NCBI GenBank assembly: GCA_963603365.1
Contig: CAVCMI010000037.1
Span: 1 to 64,000 of the forward strand
DNA length: 64,000 nt
From: F23-D06 sp963603365
GTDB lineage: Bacteria > Bacteroidota > Bacteroidia > Bacteroidales > WCHB1-69
Direction of reading: 5' to 3'
Positions 33,767 to 42,395 of this stretch are shown in pieces; positions within the stretch are counted from its first letter, which is position 1, and each line of letters starts with the position of its first letter. The notes beneath the pieces were generated by a model that ran no database searches, was not told the origin of the DNA, and worked only from the letters and a program-made list of their open reading frames with translations. The translations under genes and the position numbers were made by a program.

Positions 33767-36700
33767 TGCATTTTCTTCTTTAATAGGTTCATAAGGGTGT
33801 AGATGTCGAGGTTGGCATTGCCTGTCAGGACGGCGTCTATTTGATGTTCAAGTGTTTCTGATTTCTTCTTGTCGTTTTCTGTGATTCGGTAGTCCATGGC
33901 TTCCGACAATACGCAACATTTTTCGCACTCTTTGAAAAGGAAAACGATGTTGTCAGCCAGTTGCTCTTCCTGCTCATCACGCAGCCGTTCCAGGGGCTGG
34001 TCGAGGGCCGCATAGCTGATGCTCTGGAACCATTCTGTCCGGTCGTCGAAGGTTGTCATGGCATGGCGGTAAAAGTCGAGCTGCTTGTCTGAAAGCAGTT
34101 GCTCTTTGATGTGGGAGAGGCGTTCCCTGATTTCCACGATGTATTCGGCATAATGCTGCGATTGGAGGCCGAGACGGTCCACGAGTTGCCGTTCCAGCCG
34201 GTTGATGAGTTCGGCATAGCAAGAGCGCAGTTCCCGCACGGCTTGCTGTATGAGGGCGCAATAGCCGGCCACAAACGTTTCGTCGTTCAGGGTCTCTTTC
34301 CGGTATCCGAGCGCTTGCGGCAGGTCTTCAAAGAAAGTCTTTTCCGGATCCTTGGCATCGGCAAGCACGTCCCTGAAGCGCAGGGTTGTGCTGTGGTCAA
34401 ATTTGCGCGTATGCCGGGCATAGTCGTTCAGGCGGCTGTAAAAGAAAAAGAACGGCCGGATAGTTTCAATGAATTTGTCTCCCTTGATTCCGCTCTCCGT
34501 ACCGGCATGGATGAATTTGCGGTATTGGTTGAAGAAGGCCGTCTTTATGCCGTCTTCGGAATAGGCTTTAATGCTGAATGAGTCGGGATGTTTCTTCAGC
34601 AGGTCGAAGAATTCCATGTTGATGTTGGGGATGTAAGCCCCATTGCCCCCGAAAAGGCTGTAGTCCAGTCTTTTTATGAACAGGTAGGTGGGGATCCAGA
34701 AATCAAGCACGCCGGCTTTGAGTTTGAAAGGCCGGGCGGAAAGGATGGCGATGAGTTCAGAGATTTTCCGCCTCCGTTCACAAGTGCTGCGCAGGAAATC
34801 CTCGCTGGCTTTCCACAAGGTCATGATTTCACCGTTGCATGGTGCATCGGCGAAAGTGCCGTTTACATGTATGCCGGTTGTTTTCAGCAGGGTGCAATAG
34901 ATGGTTTTCTCCGGCGGATACTTGTCTTTCTCAAAGCCGAGGTCTTCAACTTCGCTCCGTTCAACCAGGGCCTGAAGGTATTTTGACTTTGCCGCCGAGA
35001 TGCTGCTGCTCAGTTTGTGGCGGTTGATGAGCTCGTTGTTGATGACAGGGGTGTCCGGATAAACATCGTCACAGATTTCAGACAGCAGCGCGTTGAAACC
35101 GCGAAGGCTTCTGATGCTCTTTTCTTCCCCTTTGTAAAACCAGACAACATCTCCGCTGTAGTTGAAAAGGTTCTCTTTTACAAGTTTGTTGAGAAGTGTC
35201 TGTTCGTATGACTTGAGCCTTTCCACCTCCTGAATGGCTACACGGTCTGACTTGTCTATGAGTACTTTGTTGAGGATATAGTCATAGATGCTGATTCTGT
35301 GGAGATGCCGGATGATGTTGTCGGCATGGATGAAAACGGCAAACAGTACCGCATGGGTGCAGCCGGCGCTGAAATGCTTGACACATTCCGGCATTGTTGC
35401 GCTGTTCTGCGAGAACACGAGTTCTATGAATCCGTCTATGTCTCCCGACGGGGACATGTCGAGAGGCGTGTCCAGAAGGATATACTCGAAAAAGCGAGGT
35501 GTGCCCCGGTGGTAATAGCAGGCTTTTGCCGGGGCTACCATGCCGTTGAAGTTGGCGCGAAGCTCGTCCACGGGATTTGCCGGAGCCGGCACGGCGGCGG
35601 CAGCCTTGGCTATCTCCTCGTCAATGTTGAAGTCAGTGCCCTCAAAAAGGATGTGGCGGCCTTTGTACTCTGCATAGCGGATAATTTTCAGCTGTTTCAG
35701 TCTGTCGATGACGGTTTCTGCCGCTCTGCAGTCCATAGCCCTTGACGAATATCCGGAAAGTTGGGCGCACGACATCTTGAAGCCGGCATTGCCGAACAGG
35801 TTGAGCAAGCCGACGGCCTTGACAATCTTCAGGGCCTCTTGCAGGATGTTCTCATCTTGCCAGTCTGCCGTTTCAATGCGCTCTATGGCCGAGCGGATGG
35901 CTCTCCATCCGGTCGAGTCGGCATGGGGTTCGTTGAGGTATGCGTGGAAAGTGTTGACAAGGTAATCGTAAACGTCAGAGAGACTGTATGTTTTGTTTTC
36001 GGAACTGTGGAAGCGCCTGATCGAATGTTCCCCATCGGCGGCGAGGAAAGAGAAGAGAGAGCGCTCGTTCTGCCCATACCGCTGTATGGCTTTCGTGAGA
36101 ACGGCGGCTGAAAAGGCATCAAGCGGCCAGAGACGGCAAACGGTTTCTGAAGTGAGCGACGGCGAGATGAACCTGCTCTCTTGGGCAATCTTGAAGATTT
36201 CGCCGGAACAGCCTTTTGCGCTGTGCCCGTTCCGCTCGGCAGCCAGAAAAAGCAGTTGCTCTACGGGCTCTGAAAAAACCACTTCATGGAACCGGCCTTT
36301 CACCTTTGTCCATTCGTTTTTCTGTGACAAGGAGAGCCGAGAGGCGTAAGCGCTGAAGTTCTGGTGAAGCGTGGTGAGCAGCAGGATATCGCGTCGGGGC
36401 ACGTTGGCAAATTCGGCCAGCTGCTGCAGGAAATAGAGTTCCTCTTCGGGGTTGTTGGCGGCAGCATGCTCTAACGTCTTCCCGAACTCATCAATGACGA
36501 GGACGAACATTTTGCCTTGGCTTTTGAGCTGGTCGTAGCGCAGCTTCAGTGTCGTCATCACCGAGTCTCCGGTGCATCCCAGCCTGTCGGCCAGGAGGCT
36601 TTTCAGCGGTTTGTATTGTCCTACGATGTTGAGGATGTCGAAGCCCGAAGCCCATGTCAGCGACTTTGGGTCTTTGAGCAGAAGCCGGCGCTTCGTCAGT

Positions 36701-36900
36701 CCGAGCAGGTCGTTCTCCAGATTGACGAGGAAACAGGATTTCCCGGTGCCGTAGGTCCCGATGATAGTGAATGAATGAATGCCAATATGGTATTGGTTCA
36801 CAATTTCCGCCAAGGCTTCCTGTACGTTCGGGGTGACAATGTAGGTGTCGTTGCCGGAGACCCCGGTTTCAATGTTTGCTGAAAGGTTAAATTGTCTCAT
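33763..36900 (-). CDS. Large P-loop ATPase of the Dnd-like island
   Basis: A 1045-residue protein. Walker A GTYGTGKS is at 48-55 and Walker B MFVLVIDEFGK at 131-141, so the ATPase lies in the N-terminal third. Long helical regions follow, with a coiled-coil-like stretch near the end (LINRLERQLVDRLGLQSQHY). Its size and N-terminal layout recall BREX BrxC/PglY ATPases, but there is no PglZ, BrxL or methyltransferase here. It overlaps both neighbours by 4 bp and is plainly part of the same operon. It may couple ATP hydrolysis to DNA recognition; its specific role is unknown. Confidence 0.8.
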   Translation of the reverse strand: MRQFNLSANIETGVSGNDTYIVTPNVQEALAEIVNQYHIGIHSFTIIGTYGTGKSCFLVNLENDLLGLTKRRLLLKDPKSLTWASGFDILNIVGQYKPLKSLLADRLGCTGDSVMTTLKLRYDQLKSQGKMFVLVIDEFGKTLEHAAANNPEEELYFLQQLAEFANVPRRDILLLTTLHQNFSAYASRLSLSQKNEWTKVKGRFHEVVFSEPVEQLLFLAAERNGHSAKGCSGEIFKIAQESRFISPSLTSETVCRLWPLDAFSAAVLTKAIQRYGQNERSLFSFLAADGEHSIRRFHSSENKTYSLSDVYDYLVNTFHAYLNEPHADSTGWRAIRSAIERIETADWQDENILQEALKIVKAVGLLNLFGNAGFKMSCAQLSGYSSRAMDCRAAETVIDRLKQLKIIRYAEYKGRHILFEGTDFNIDEEIAKAAAAVPAPANPVDELRANFNGMVAPAKACYYHRGTPRFFEYILLDTPLDMSPSGDIDGFIELVFSQNSATMPECVKHFSAGCTHAVLFAVFIHADNIIRHLHRISIYDYILNKVLIDKSDRVAIQEVERLKSYEQTLLNKLVKENLFNYSGDVVWFYKGEEKSIRSLRGFNALLSEICDDVYPDTPVINNELINRHKLSSSISAAKSKYLQALVERSEVEDLGFEKDKYPPEKTIYCTLLKTTGIHVNGTFADAPCNGEIMTLWKASEDFLRSTCERRRKISELIAILSARPFKLKAGVLDFWIPTYLFIKRLDYSLFGGNGAYIPNINMEFFDLLKKHPDSFSIKAYSEDGIKTAFFNQYRKFIHAGTESGIKGDKFIETIRPFFFFYSRLNDYARHTRKFDHSTTLRFRDVLADAKDPEKTFFEDLPQALGYRKETLNDETFVAGYCALIQQAVRELRSCYAELINRLERQLVDRLGLQSQHYAEYIVEIRERLSHIKEQLLSDKQLDFYRHAMTTFDDRTEWFQSISYAALDQPLERLRDEQEEQLADNIVFLFKECEKCCVLSEAMDYRITENDKKKSETLEHQIDAVLTGNANLDIYTLMNLLKKKMQ

Positions 36901-37751
36901 TGTCTTGAATAGTAGTGGTCGAGTGCCGTGTCGGGGCTGATGATGTTGGTGAATTGCAGTTGCCTCAGTCCGGCGGTGTCTGAGTACCGGATGTGGTCAG
37001 GGTACTGTTCCTGAAGCGCGGCCAGCGCGGCCACGGTTTCCATATCGTTCATGCAGAACACGAGCCCGATGTCCTGCAGGGTGTCGTATTCCACGCTGTT
37101 GTCGTTGCCTTTCTCTTTGAGGATGGCATAGAGGAGAATGTCCGGCGGTATCGGTCTTTTGCCTTCTATGTTGAAGAGGAAAGTCCTGCCGTTGGATGTG
37201 CGAATGAGGTCCAGGTCGATGAGCAGGGCTGAATACTCGTCGGTGTTGTTTGAGTTTTGCGGAAGAACGTAGTTGGAAAGCATGACACGGATGTCCTTTT
37301 TGACGGTGTTTTCGTTGAATGATTTCAGTTTGCCGTCTTCGGCCATGGCGCGTTTTGCCAAAGCGAGCAGATGTTGCCGGTCAAAAGAGAGCCGTTCTTT
37401 CTGCAGCCGTGTGAACAGCAGGTGATAGAGGGTCGCCTCCTTGGCAGATACCAGCAGATAGTGTAGCAGCCATAGGGTGCCGAGGTCTTCCAGATAGGGG
37501 TCGTATCCCGTTTCGGTGTCAAGGAGTTGCCGGGCGATGTTAGTGAGCCGGTCGTTGCAGGTCATCCCGAAAGCCTTCATCCAGTAGCGGATGGAGGATA
37601 CCATGTTTTTGCCTACGCCGAGATGCACCACGGCATCTGGGACATTGAAGTTATATCCGTCTTTGATGAAATCGTAGCCTTTTTTCAGCCATAACGTTTT
37701 GCAGGCGAAAGATTCGTGTCCTGAGAAGGTGTATTTTGCGGTCGGTTGCAT
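36897..37751 (-). CDS. DUF4007 protein, first gene of the Dnd-like island
   Basis: A 284-residue protein that begins MQPTAKYTFSGHESFACKT and shows the DUF4007 pattern (LWLKKGYDFI, AVVHLGVGKNMVSSIRYW, ALLIDLDLIRTSNGRTFLFN). DUF4007 genes are found beside PAPS-reductase-like genes in phage-defence islands; their biochemistry is unknown. The frame stays open for 114 further codons upstream, but that part shows no family likeness and I exclude it. The gene overlaps the large ATPase by 4 bp. Confidence 0.85.
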   Translation of the reverse strand: MQPTAKYTFSGHESFACKTLWLKKGYDFIKDGYNFNVPDAVVHLGVGKNMVSSIRYWMKAFGMTCNDRLTNIARQLLDTETGYDPYLEDLGTLWLLHYLLVSAKEATLYHLLFTRLQKERLSFDRQHLLALAKRAMAEDGKLKSFNENTVKKDIRVMLSNYVLPQNSNNTDEYSALLIDLDLIRTSNGRTFLFNIEGKRPIPPDILLYAILKEKGNDNSVEYDTLQDIGLVFCMNDMETVAALAALQEQYPDHIRYSDTAGLRQLQFTNIISPDTALDHYYSRQ

Positions 37752-38169
37752 GCCTTGATGCGGTCGTTCGGGTCTGTTCCGGATACACTTCCCTTCTCTC
37801 CGGGCGTTCGTCGTTCGTTTTCGCTTGTACAGAATGAAAAAAGCGTGGGAAATCTTGCCTGTTGCCCATCTGTCTGCTCGGGGCCTTAGCATTGCCCAAA
37901 TCGTCAAGACGGACAACGCAAAAGCCCACGCGTGGCATATATCAATCCTGCGTTCCGGGCAGCCGCAGCACCCGCAGACGGAGGGCAGCGACAAACCGCG
38001 GCAGGGAAAGACATACCTACCGTGAACATTCATCGTTGTCTTGTCCTTTGACGATTTTTCGACAGTTGCTAAGTTTCGAGCAGCCAAAGACAAGCGTCAG
38101 ATAAACGCTCAATTCAAAAAGTAGCATCAGCAAGTTTGACCCTCTCGGGCTTCCGCTTGAAGATGCGCG

Positions 38170-38177
38170 CAAAGATA
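38170..38177 (-). promoter_or_regulatory. Candidate -7 box for the Dnd-like operon
   Basis: The minus strand reads TATCTTTG, a TAnnTTTG match. It is the only such box I found on that strand in the region upstream of the DUF4007 gene. Confidence 0.4.
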
Positions 38178-38252
38178 TGTTTTTTTTGAAAGAATGATAA
38201 TATGACAGAAAAACAATTGGGGCAATCGAAAGAATCTCTGATTAGTTTTTGT

Positions 38253-38260
38253 TATATTTG
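38253..38260 (+). promoter_or_regulatory. -7 box ahead of candidate RNA
   Basis: TATATTTG matches TAnnTTTG. The predicted start of transcription falls at or next to the first base of the hairpin at 38262. Confidence 0.5.
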
Positions 38261-38261
38261 C

Positions 38262-38331
38262 CGCGCTGGTCTCTTTGGATTATGTCCTGCCTGTCGGCGG
38301 CCTTCACAAGGTTCAGAGAACCAGCGCGAAA
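38262..38331 (+). ncRNA. Candidate structured RNA of unknown class
   Basis: A closing stem CGCGCTGGT-CTCT pairs with AGAGAACCAGCGCG (one bulge). Inside it, CTGCC/GGCGG closes a TGTC loop and CCTT/AAGG closes a CAC loop, giving a three-way junction. A promoter -7 box ends 1 bp before it. It lacks the GGAA tetraloop and AGCA motif of SRP RNA and is too short for 6S RNA. It could be a small RNA or a structured leader of the lipoprotein mRNA about 250 bp downstream. Confidence 0.4.
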
Positions 38332-38444
38332 AGGTTAAAGACAGAAGTCCACATAAAGTTATGAAGCCATGAAATCGGCATGCAATACATTATTTTTGAC
38401 ATCCAACATCCAATGGCTTGGAAAGAATAACCACGCACAGTGAC

Positions 38445-38481
38445 CCCCATACGACGGTTCCGTGTTTTCAGTCGTATGGGG
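38445..38481. promoter_or_regulatory. 11-bp hairpin ahead of the lipoprotein genes
   Basis: CCCCATACGAC pairs with GTCGTATGGGG across a 15-base loop. No T-run follows, so it is not a typical terminator. It lies about 100 bp upstream of the first lipoprotein gene and may be a regulatory or RNA-stability element. Confidence 0.45.
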
Positions 38482-38583
38482 ACTACAAATCATCCCAATG
38501 TTGCCCAAAGCACGCCTTGCAGAACATTGATCAGGTGCAACGGGATTCTATATTTATTATTTCAAACAAAAAAACAGATTAAA

Positions 38584-39087
38584 ATGAAAAAGATTATTAT
38601 ATGGGTGCTTTCATTTGTGGCATTGTTTTGTGCATGTGACAAAACGGATGGCATTTCAGACAGCCTTGATGCCGCCAAGGTGTCGCTTAAACCCGAAAAT
38701 CCGAGAACTTGTTGTTGTCCGTATGAGACTCAGATAAAAGAGGAAAGCAATAGTTATTGCTGTGAAAAAGGGAAAGGCTGTGCGCCATGTGTGGTGATAA
38801 CACCTGTTCAGTCCGGCGACGGTGAGTTCAGCAGTTCGAATCATCTGACAATGGCAACTGATTTGTTGGGAGAAGAACCGGCAGAAGTGGCTGCGTTTTT
38901 TTCAAATAAATCGTATTTCGATGACATTTTCCCTCTCCTCTATGGCACAGAAATACACAGCAAATTGTGTACGGGCGACTATGTCATGAGCGACATTGTA
39001 CAGGCATACCGGTCCAACAATCGCGTGTTTTTGTTTACGAACATTAAGGATAATTCCAAAGTTGCCGTGCCGTATGCAGAAGAATAG
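38584..39087 (+). CDS. Small cysteine-rich lipoprotein
   Basis: The 167-residue protein starts at MKKIIIWVLSFVALFCAC, a lipoprotein signal with lipobox LFCAC; an upstream ATG would only add a non-signal extension. The mature part has an unusual cysteine cluster (TCCCPYET, SYCCEKGKGCAPC) and then a region without cysteines until IHSKLCTGDY. I do not recognise the family. It is the first of three overlapping lipoprotein genes, AT-richer than the surroundings. It may bind metal or form disulfides. Confidence 0.7.
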   Translation: MKKIIIWVLSFVALFCACDKTDGISDSLDAAKVSLKPENPRTCCCPYETQIKEESNSYCCEKGKGCAPCVVITPVQSGDGEFSSSNHLTMATDLLGEEPAEVAAFFSNKSYFDDIFPLLYGTEIHSKLCTGDYVMSDIVQAYRSNNRVFLFTNIKDNSKVAVPYAEE

Positions 39088-40240
39088 TCACTTTATCAAC
39101 TGTGCAAAGGCAGGTGCATGTCTTTGCACAGTTGTTTCCTTGTTTGTCGCACTGATTTCTCAGTCTGCCTCCTGCTCTCGCAAGCAGATGACGCTGCATT
39201 ACGTTGACACATTGTCCATACCCCACGACATCGGAATGTACTATTCATTTTACTCCCCTTTTGAGGGCGATCTTATAAATACGTACTATTATACGACAGA
39301 CAGCGGATACGCTGTTTTGAATTACTGCAAAGGATCAATTTTCCCCGCCACACAATTCAAGCACAGGAATTATATCCAGAACTGCATTATAGAGAACGAC
39401 TCAAGCCTCATTATCCAGTTCCCTAAAGACAGTTTCCTGCTTAGAATTGACAACCGGGGTTTTGTGAAAGACACGTTGTCAAGCAACATGAGATATGTGA
39501 AAGATGAAAAGTTCATTATGAACACGTTCTTTAAACACTATTATTTACCTGTAAAGGCCGATTCGGGGATTTTATATTGCGACTGTTTTATTCTCAATGA
39601 ACTTGATTATGTAACCAACTATAATTCCCGGAAAAGCATGTTCTCAAGGCCTGTTTTTTCACAATGTATCGTCGGGGGAAAACAGATAGACCAGACCGCC
39701 TCAGGAATCGGCAGATTTCCCTATACTCATTTGCAGAAAGACACTTCCAGGTATTTTTTCAGCGTCATGTCAACCATGAACAAAGACACGTCCATTGTGG
39801 CAGTATATGCATTTGTGGATTCTGTTTTTGTGATACACCTTGACGGTTCTCAAGAGAGCCACTATTTCCGCAGCAAATACCAGAAACATGAGAACGAAAT
39901 GCTCGATGTTTCCGTCTATGACTATGTGGGATTAGAGAAACTCAGCTGTTCGCAAACGAAATATTCGGGCATACTGTACGACCCCTACAGGAATTATTAC
40001 TATGTCGTTGTGACAAAACCTATGAATCCCGAAAATGAAGATGGGACAAAAAACTCCTCAGATGAAAGGCCATGGTCGCTGATTGTTTTGGATTCCGGAT
40101 TCAGGCAGCTTGCAGAAATTGACATGCCTGACAATTTTGGAGCCTTTGACTGTATGGTGACTCGCGAAGGACTTGCAGTTATGGATTATTCGTTAACAGA
40201 AAGCAACAATAATGTTTTTGTGATATGCGATATATATTGA
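39074..40240 (+). CDS. DUF4221-like beta-propeller lipoprotein
   Basis: A 388-residue protein with an N-terminal hydrophobic signal and lipobox-like cysteine (SQSASC). The rest is beta-rich with repeated short strands (SIVAVYAFVDSVFVIHLDG, GILYDPYRNYYYVVVTKP, SLIVLDSGFRQLAEID), as in the Bacteroidales DUF4221/6-bladed propeller lipoproteins. Function of that group is unknown. I start it at the ATG 13 bp before the previous stop, an overlap that implies coupling. The next gene overlaps its end by 16 bp. Confidence 0.7.
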   Translation: MQKNSHFINCAKAGACLCTVVSLFVALISQSASCSRKQMTLHYVDTLSIPHDIGMYYSFYSPFEGDLINTYYYTTDSGYAVLNYCKGSIFPATQFKHRNYIQNCIIENDSSLIIQFPKDSFLLRIDNRGFVKDTLSSNMRYVKDEKFIMNTFFKHYYLPVKADSGILYCDCFILNELDYVTNYNSRKSMFSRPVFSQCIVGGKQIDQTASGIGRFPYTHLQKDTSRYFFSVMSTMNKDTSIVAVYAFVDSVFVIHLDGSQESHYFRSKYQKHENEMLDVSVYDYVGLEKLSCSQTKYSGILYDPYRNYYYVVVTKPMNPENEDGTKNSSDERPWSLIVLDSGFRQLAEIDMPDNFGAFDCMVTREGLAVMDYSLTESNNNVFVICDIY

Positions 40241-40725
40241 AACCAAGTAACGTTACGACCATGGCGTTTGCAACAATGATACTGTTGATGTCATGCACGG
40301 CAAAGAATGCAGCAACGGAACAAGAGAACGACTTACAGAAACGGAGCCGTTTTTTCAATTCCTATATGGCAGAAGCCTTCCCCTCCTTCACAATAACGGA
40401 CGGAGAATACTTGTTCATCCTGCCTAACGGGTGTACAAACTGCACGGAATCTACATGTTCCATGTTGTCGGTAAGCCCGGCACTCGTAAAAGGGAAATAC
40501 AACGCCATCCTGATTTCAAAAGCCACATTAGACAGACTCTCCTATGAGTTTTTTTCGGAAGCCGACAATGTTTTGATAGACTCCACCAACAAGCTGGACA
40601 AAATGGCTTTTGACATTGCAGGCATTGCCGTAATGAAAATAGAAAACAGACAGATTGTGGCAAAAAAAAGCATGACCGCCAAAGATTTTCAGAACAACCC
40701 GGAAGCGTTTTTCAGCCCGATGTAA
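40225..40725 (+). CDS. Small lipoprotein with CxxC motif
   Basis: A 166-residue protein with a lipoprotein signal (lipobox LLMSC). The motif ILPNGCTNCTESTC follows a beta-strand at about residue 70 and resembles the active site of thioredoxin-like or redoxin proteins, although the rest is too short for a full family match. It is the last of three overlapping lipoprotein genes. A role as an extracytoplasmic thiol-redox partner of its cysteine-rich neighbour is conjecture. Confidence 0.65.
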   Translation: MRYILKPSNVTTMAFATMILLMSCTAKNAATEQENDLQKRSRFFNSYMAEAFPSFTITDGEYLFILPNGCTNCTESTCSMLSVSPALVKGKYNAILISKATLDRLSYEFFSEADNVLIDSTNKLDKMAFDIAGIAVMKIENRQIVAKKSMTAKDFQNNPEAFFSPM

Positions 40726-40807
40726 AGCGTCTCAAGTTCTGCCCTGCCGCAGCCCAGCGATGAAGACCTCTACATGACTTTGACAAGTCAGAATATCTTT
40801 CTCATTT

Positions 40808-41899
40808 CTAAACTCTAAATTCTATAATCCCGCCTCCGATGAGGTCGTCGCCTTCGTAGAAGACTGCACTCTGTCCCGGCGTGACTGATTCGACAGGGGT
40901 GTTGAACTCTACACGCACGCCATCGCCGCTGTGATAAAGGCGCGCGCCGGCACCGGCACTACGGTAGCGCACTCGGCATTCTATAGGCATGCCGTCTTCA
41001 AAGTCGTCATATTTTGTCAGTTTATAGTCTTGCAGGAAGAGTGAAGCGGAGGCAAGGTCTTCTTTGGAGCCCAGCACCACGTTGTTGTGTGCTTTGTCGA
41101 GCGCCACCACGTATGCGGGTACGCCCAATGCGACGCCCAGGCCTTTGCGCTGGCCGATGGTATAATGGTACAAGCCTTGATGCCGGCCAAGTATGGTGCC
41201 GTCTTTGGCGACAAAGTTGCCCGCCGGCGACAGACTCTTTAAGTCCGGCACTTCGATGTGCAGGAAGTTGCGGTAGTCGTTGTCGGTGACGAAACATATC
41301 TCTTCGCTCTCTTTTTTCTGTGAGAGTTGCATAAAGCCATGTTCTGCGGCTATGTTGCGCACTTCCGGCTTGGTGAGTTCGCCGAGTGGGAAGATCGTCT
41401 TTTGCAGCTGTTCGGAGGACAGTCTCCACAGGAAATAGGTCTGGTCTTTTCCGAGGTCTTTGCCTTTGCGCAGGAATGTGCGGCCGTTGAGTGTGCCGAT
41501 GCGGGCATAATGGCCGGTGGCGAGCAGGTCGCAGTGCATTTCGTCGGCAAATTCGAGCAGCCTTCCCCATTTGATGACGGGGTTGCAAAGCACACAAGGG
41601 TTCGGGGTACGGCAGTTGAGGTATTCGTCGATGAAATTCCGGATGACGGTTTCCCGGAACAGGTCGCGGGCATCTACGATGTGGTGCTCAAAGCCGAGGC
41701 GCTGCGCCAGGTGGCGGGCTTCAGCGATGGAGTCCATCGAGCAGCACCCCTTTTCGCGTGCCATGCAGCTTTCCGAGATGGAATCAAAAGTCCTGAATGT
41801 GGCTCCGATGAGTTCGTATCCCTGTTCTTGCAGCAAAATGGCGGCCACGCTGCTGTCAATGCCGCCGCTCATGGCTATCAATACTCTTTTCTTCGTCAT
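40808..41899 (-). CDS. mnmA: tRNA-specific 2-thiouridylase
   Basis: A 363-residue MnmA/TrmU that makes the 2-thio group of U34 in Lys, Glu and Gln tRNAs. The PP-loop is VLIAMSGGIDSSVAAILL; catalytic cysteines lie in RTPNPCVLCNPVIKW and in SEEICFVTDNDY; tRNA-binding and barrel regions include GHYARIGTLNGRTFL and GQRKGLGVALGVPAYV; it ends with SAVFYEGDDLIGGGIIEF. Length is as usual. It overlaps the DUF4296 gene by 4 bp. Confidence 0.97.
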   Translation of the reverse strand: MTKKRVLIAMSGGIDSSVAAILLQEQGYELIGATFRTFDSISESCMAREKGCCSMDSIAEARHLAQRLGFEHHIVDARDLFRETVIRNFIDEYLNCRTPNPCVLCNPVIKWGRLLEFADEMHCDLLATGHYARIGTLNGRTFLRKGKDLGKDQTYFLWRLSSEQLQKTIFPLGELTKPEVRNIAAEHGFMQLSQKKESEEICFVTDNDYRNFLHIEVPDLKSLSPAGNFVAKDGTILGRHQGLYHYTIGQRKGLGVALGVPAYVVALDKAHNNVVLGSKEDLASASLFLQDYKLTKYDDFEDGMPIECRVRYRSAGAGARLYHSGDGVRVEFNTPVESVTPGQSAVFYEGDDLIGGGIIEFRV

Positions 41900-42366
41900 C
41901 CTGCTGTCGTCGTGTTAGGTTTCTCTCCGGTGGTGTCCAACGGTGTTTCAGACGGCGGCACAGGGGCAGTGACATCTGCCGAAATGTCAACCTGTTGGGT
42001 GACGGTGTCCTGCAAGGCCATTTCCTTTTTCTTTTTCATGATAAGGGTTGAGGCCTCTGACAGGAGTTTTTCGGCATCCTCTTCGTCGCCCATATAGTAT
42101 TCGACGGATCGGTTGAACTGTTCGCGCGTGACGCTGTACCGGTCAAAGAGGTCTTTGTAGTATTCTTTGGTGCTCCTGAAGCGGTCCAAGGTGTCTTCAG
42201 GGTTCATTCCTACGACGCTTTCAATAAGGTAGCTTTCGGCTATAAGTTTAACCATAGTGCTTCGCCCGATCAGGTTTTCGGGCTTTTCTTGCACCTGTTT
42301 CTTGTGGCAGCCGGCAAAGAGCAGCATTGACAGGATCAGCGGCAGAAAGGCAATGTTACGTTTCAT
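41896..42366 (-). CDS. DUF4296 lipoprotein
   Basis: A 156-residue protein with lipoprotein signal (LLFAGC) and the DUF4296 core (MVKLIAESYLIESVVGMNP, FRSTKEYYKDLFDRYSVTRE, FNRSVEYYMGD). The C-terminal tail is Pro/Thr-rich. Function is unknown. It lies 29 bp after the nucleotidyltransferase gene and just before mnmA in the same direction. Confidence 0.8.
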   Translation of the reverse strand: MKRNIAFLPLILSMLLFAGCHKKQVQEKPENLIGRSTMVKLIAESYLIESVVGMNPEDTLDRFRSTKEYYKDLFDRYSVTREQFNRSVEYYMGDEEDAEKLLSEASTLIMKKKKEMALQDTVTQQVDISADVTAPVPPSETPLDTTGEKPNTTTAG

Positions 42367-42395
42367 AAGGATAAGGGCGTTAGCGGTTTATTCGG

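Larger units (their letters stand above)
37752..38583. other. 832-bp gene-free region between divergent units
   Basis: No credible gene is seen here; several open frames are short or lack family likeness. It holds a minus-strand promoter-like box (38170-38177) facing the defence operon, a plus-strand box (38253-38260), a candidate structured RNA (38262-38331), and an 11-bp hairpin (38445-38481) ahead of the lipoprotein genes. A leader of about 400 bases before the DUF4007 gene is implied if the minus-strand box is used. Confidence 0.6.

Noticed and set aside
27403..37751. Assignment of the island to BREX
   Set aside because: The large ATPase resembles BrxC in layout, but PglZ, BrxL and methyltransferase genes are absent; a Dnd-like call fits better.
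37752..38093. N-terminal extension of the DUF4007 ORF
   Set aside because: It shows no family likeness, and the DUF4007 homology begins near MQPTAKYTFSGHESF. I treat the rest as leader sequence.
38262..38331. SRP RNA, 6S RNA or tRNA identity for the hairpin RNA
   Set aside because: It lacks the SRP tetraloop motif, is far too short for 6S, and has no T-arm or CCA-like end.
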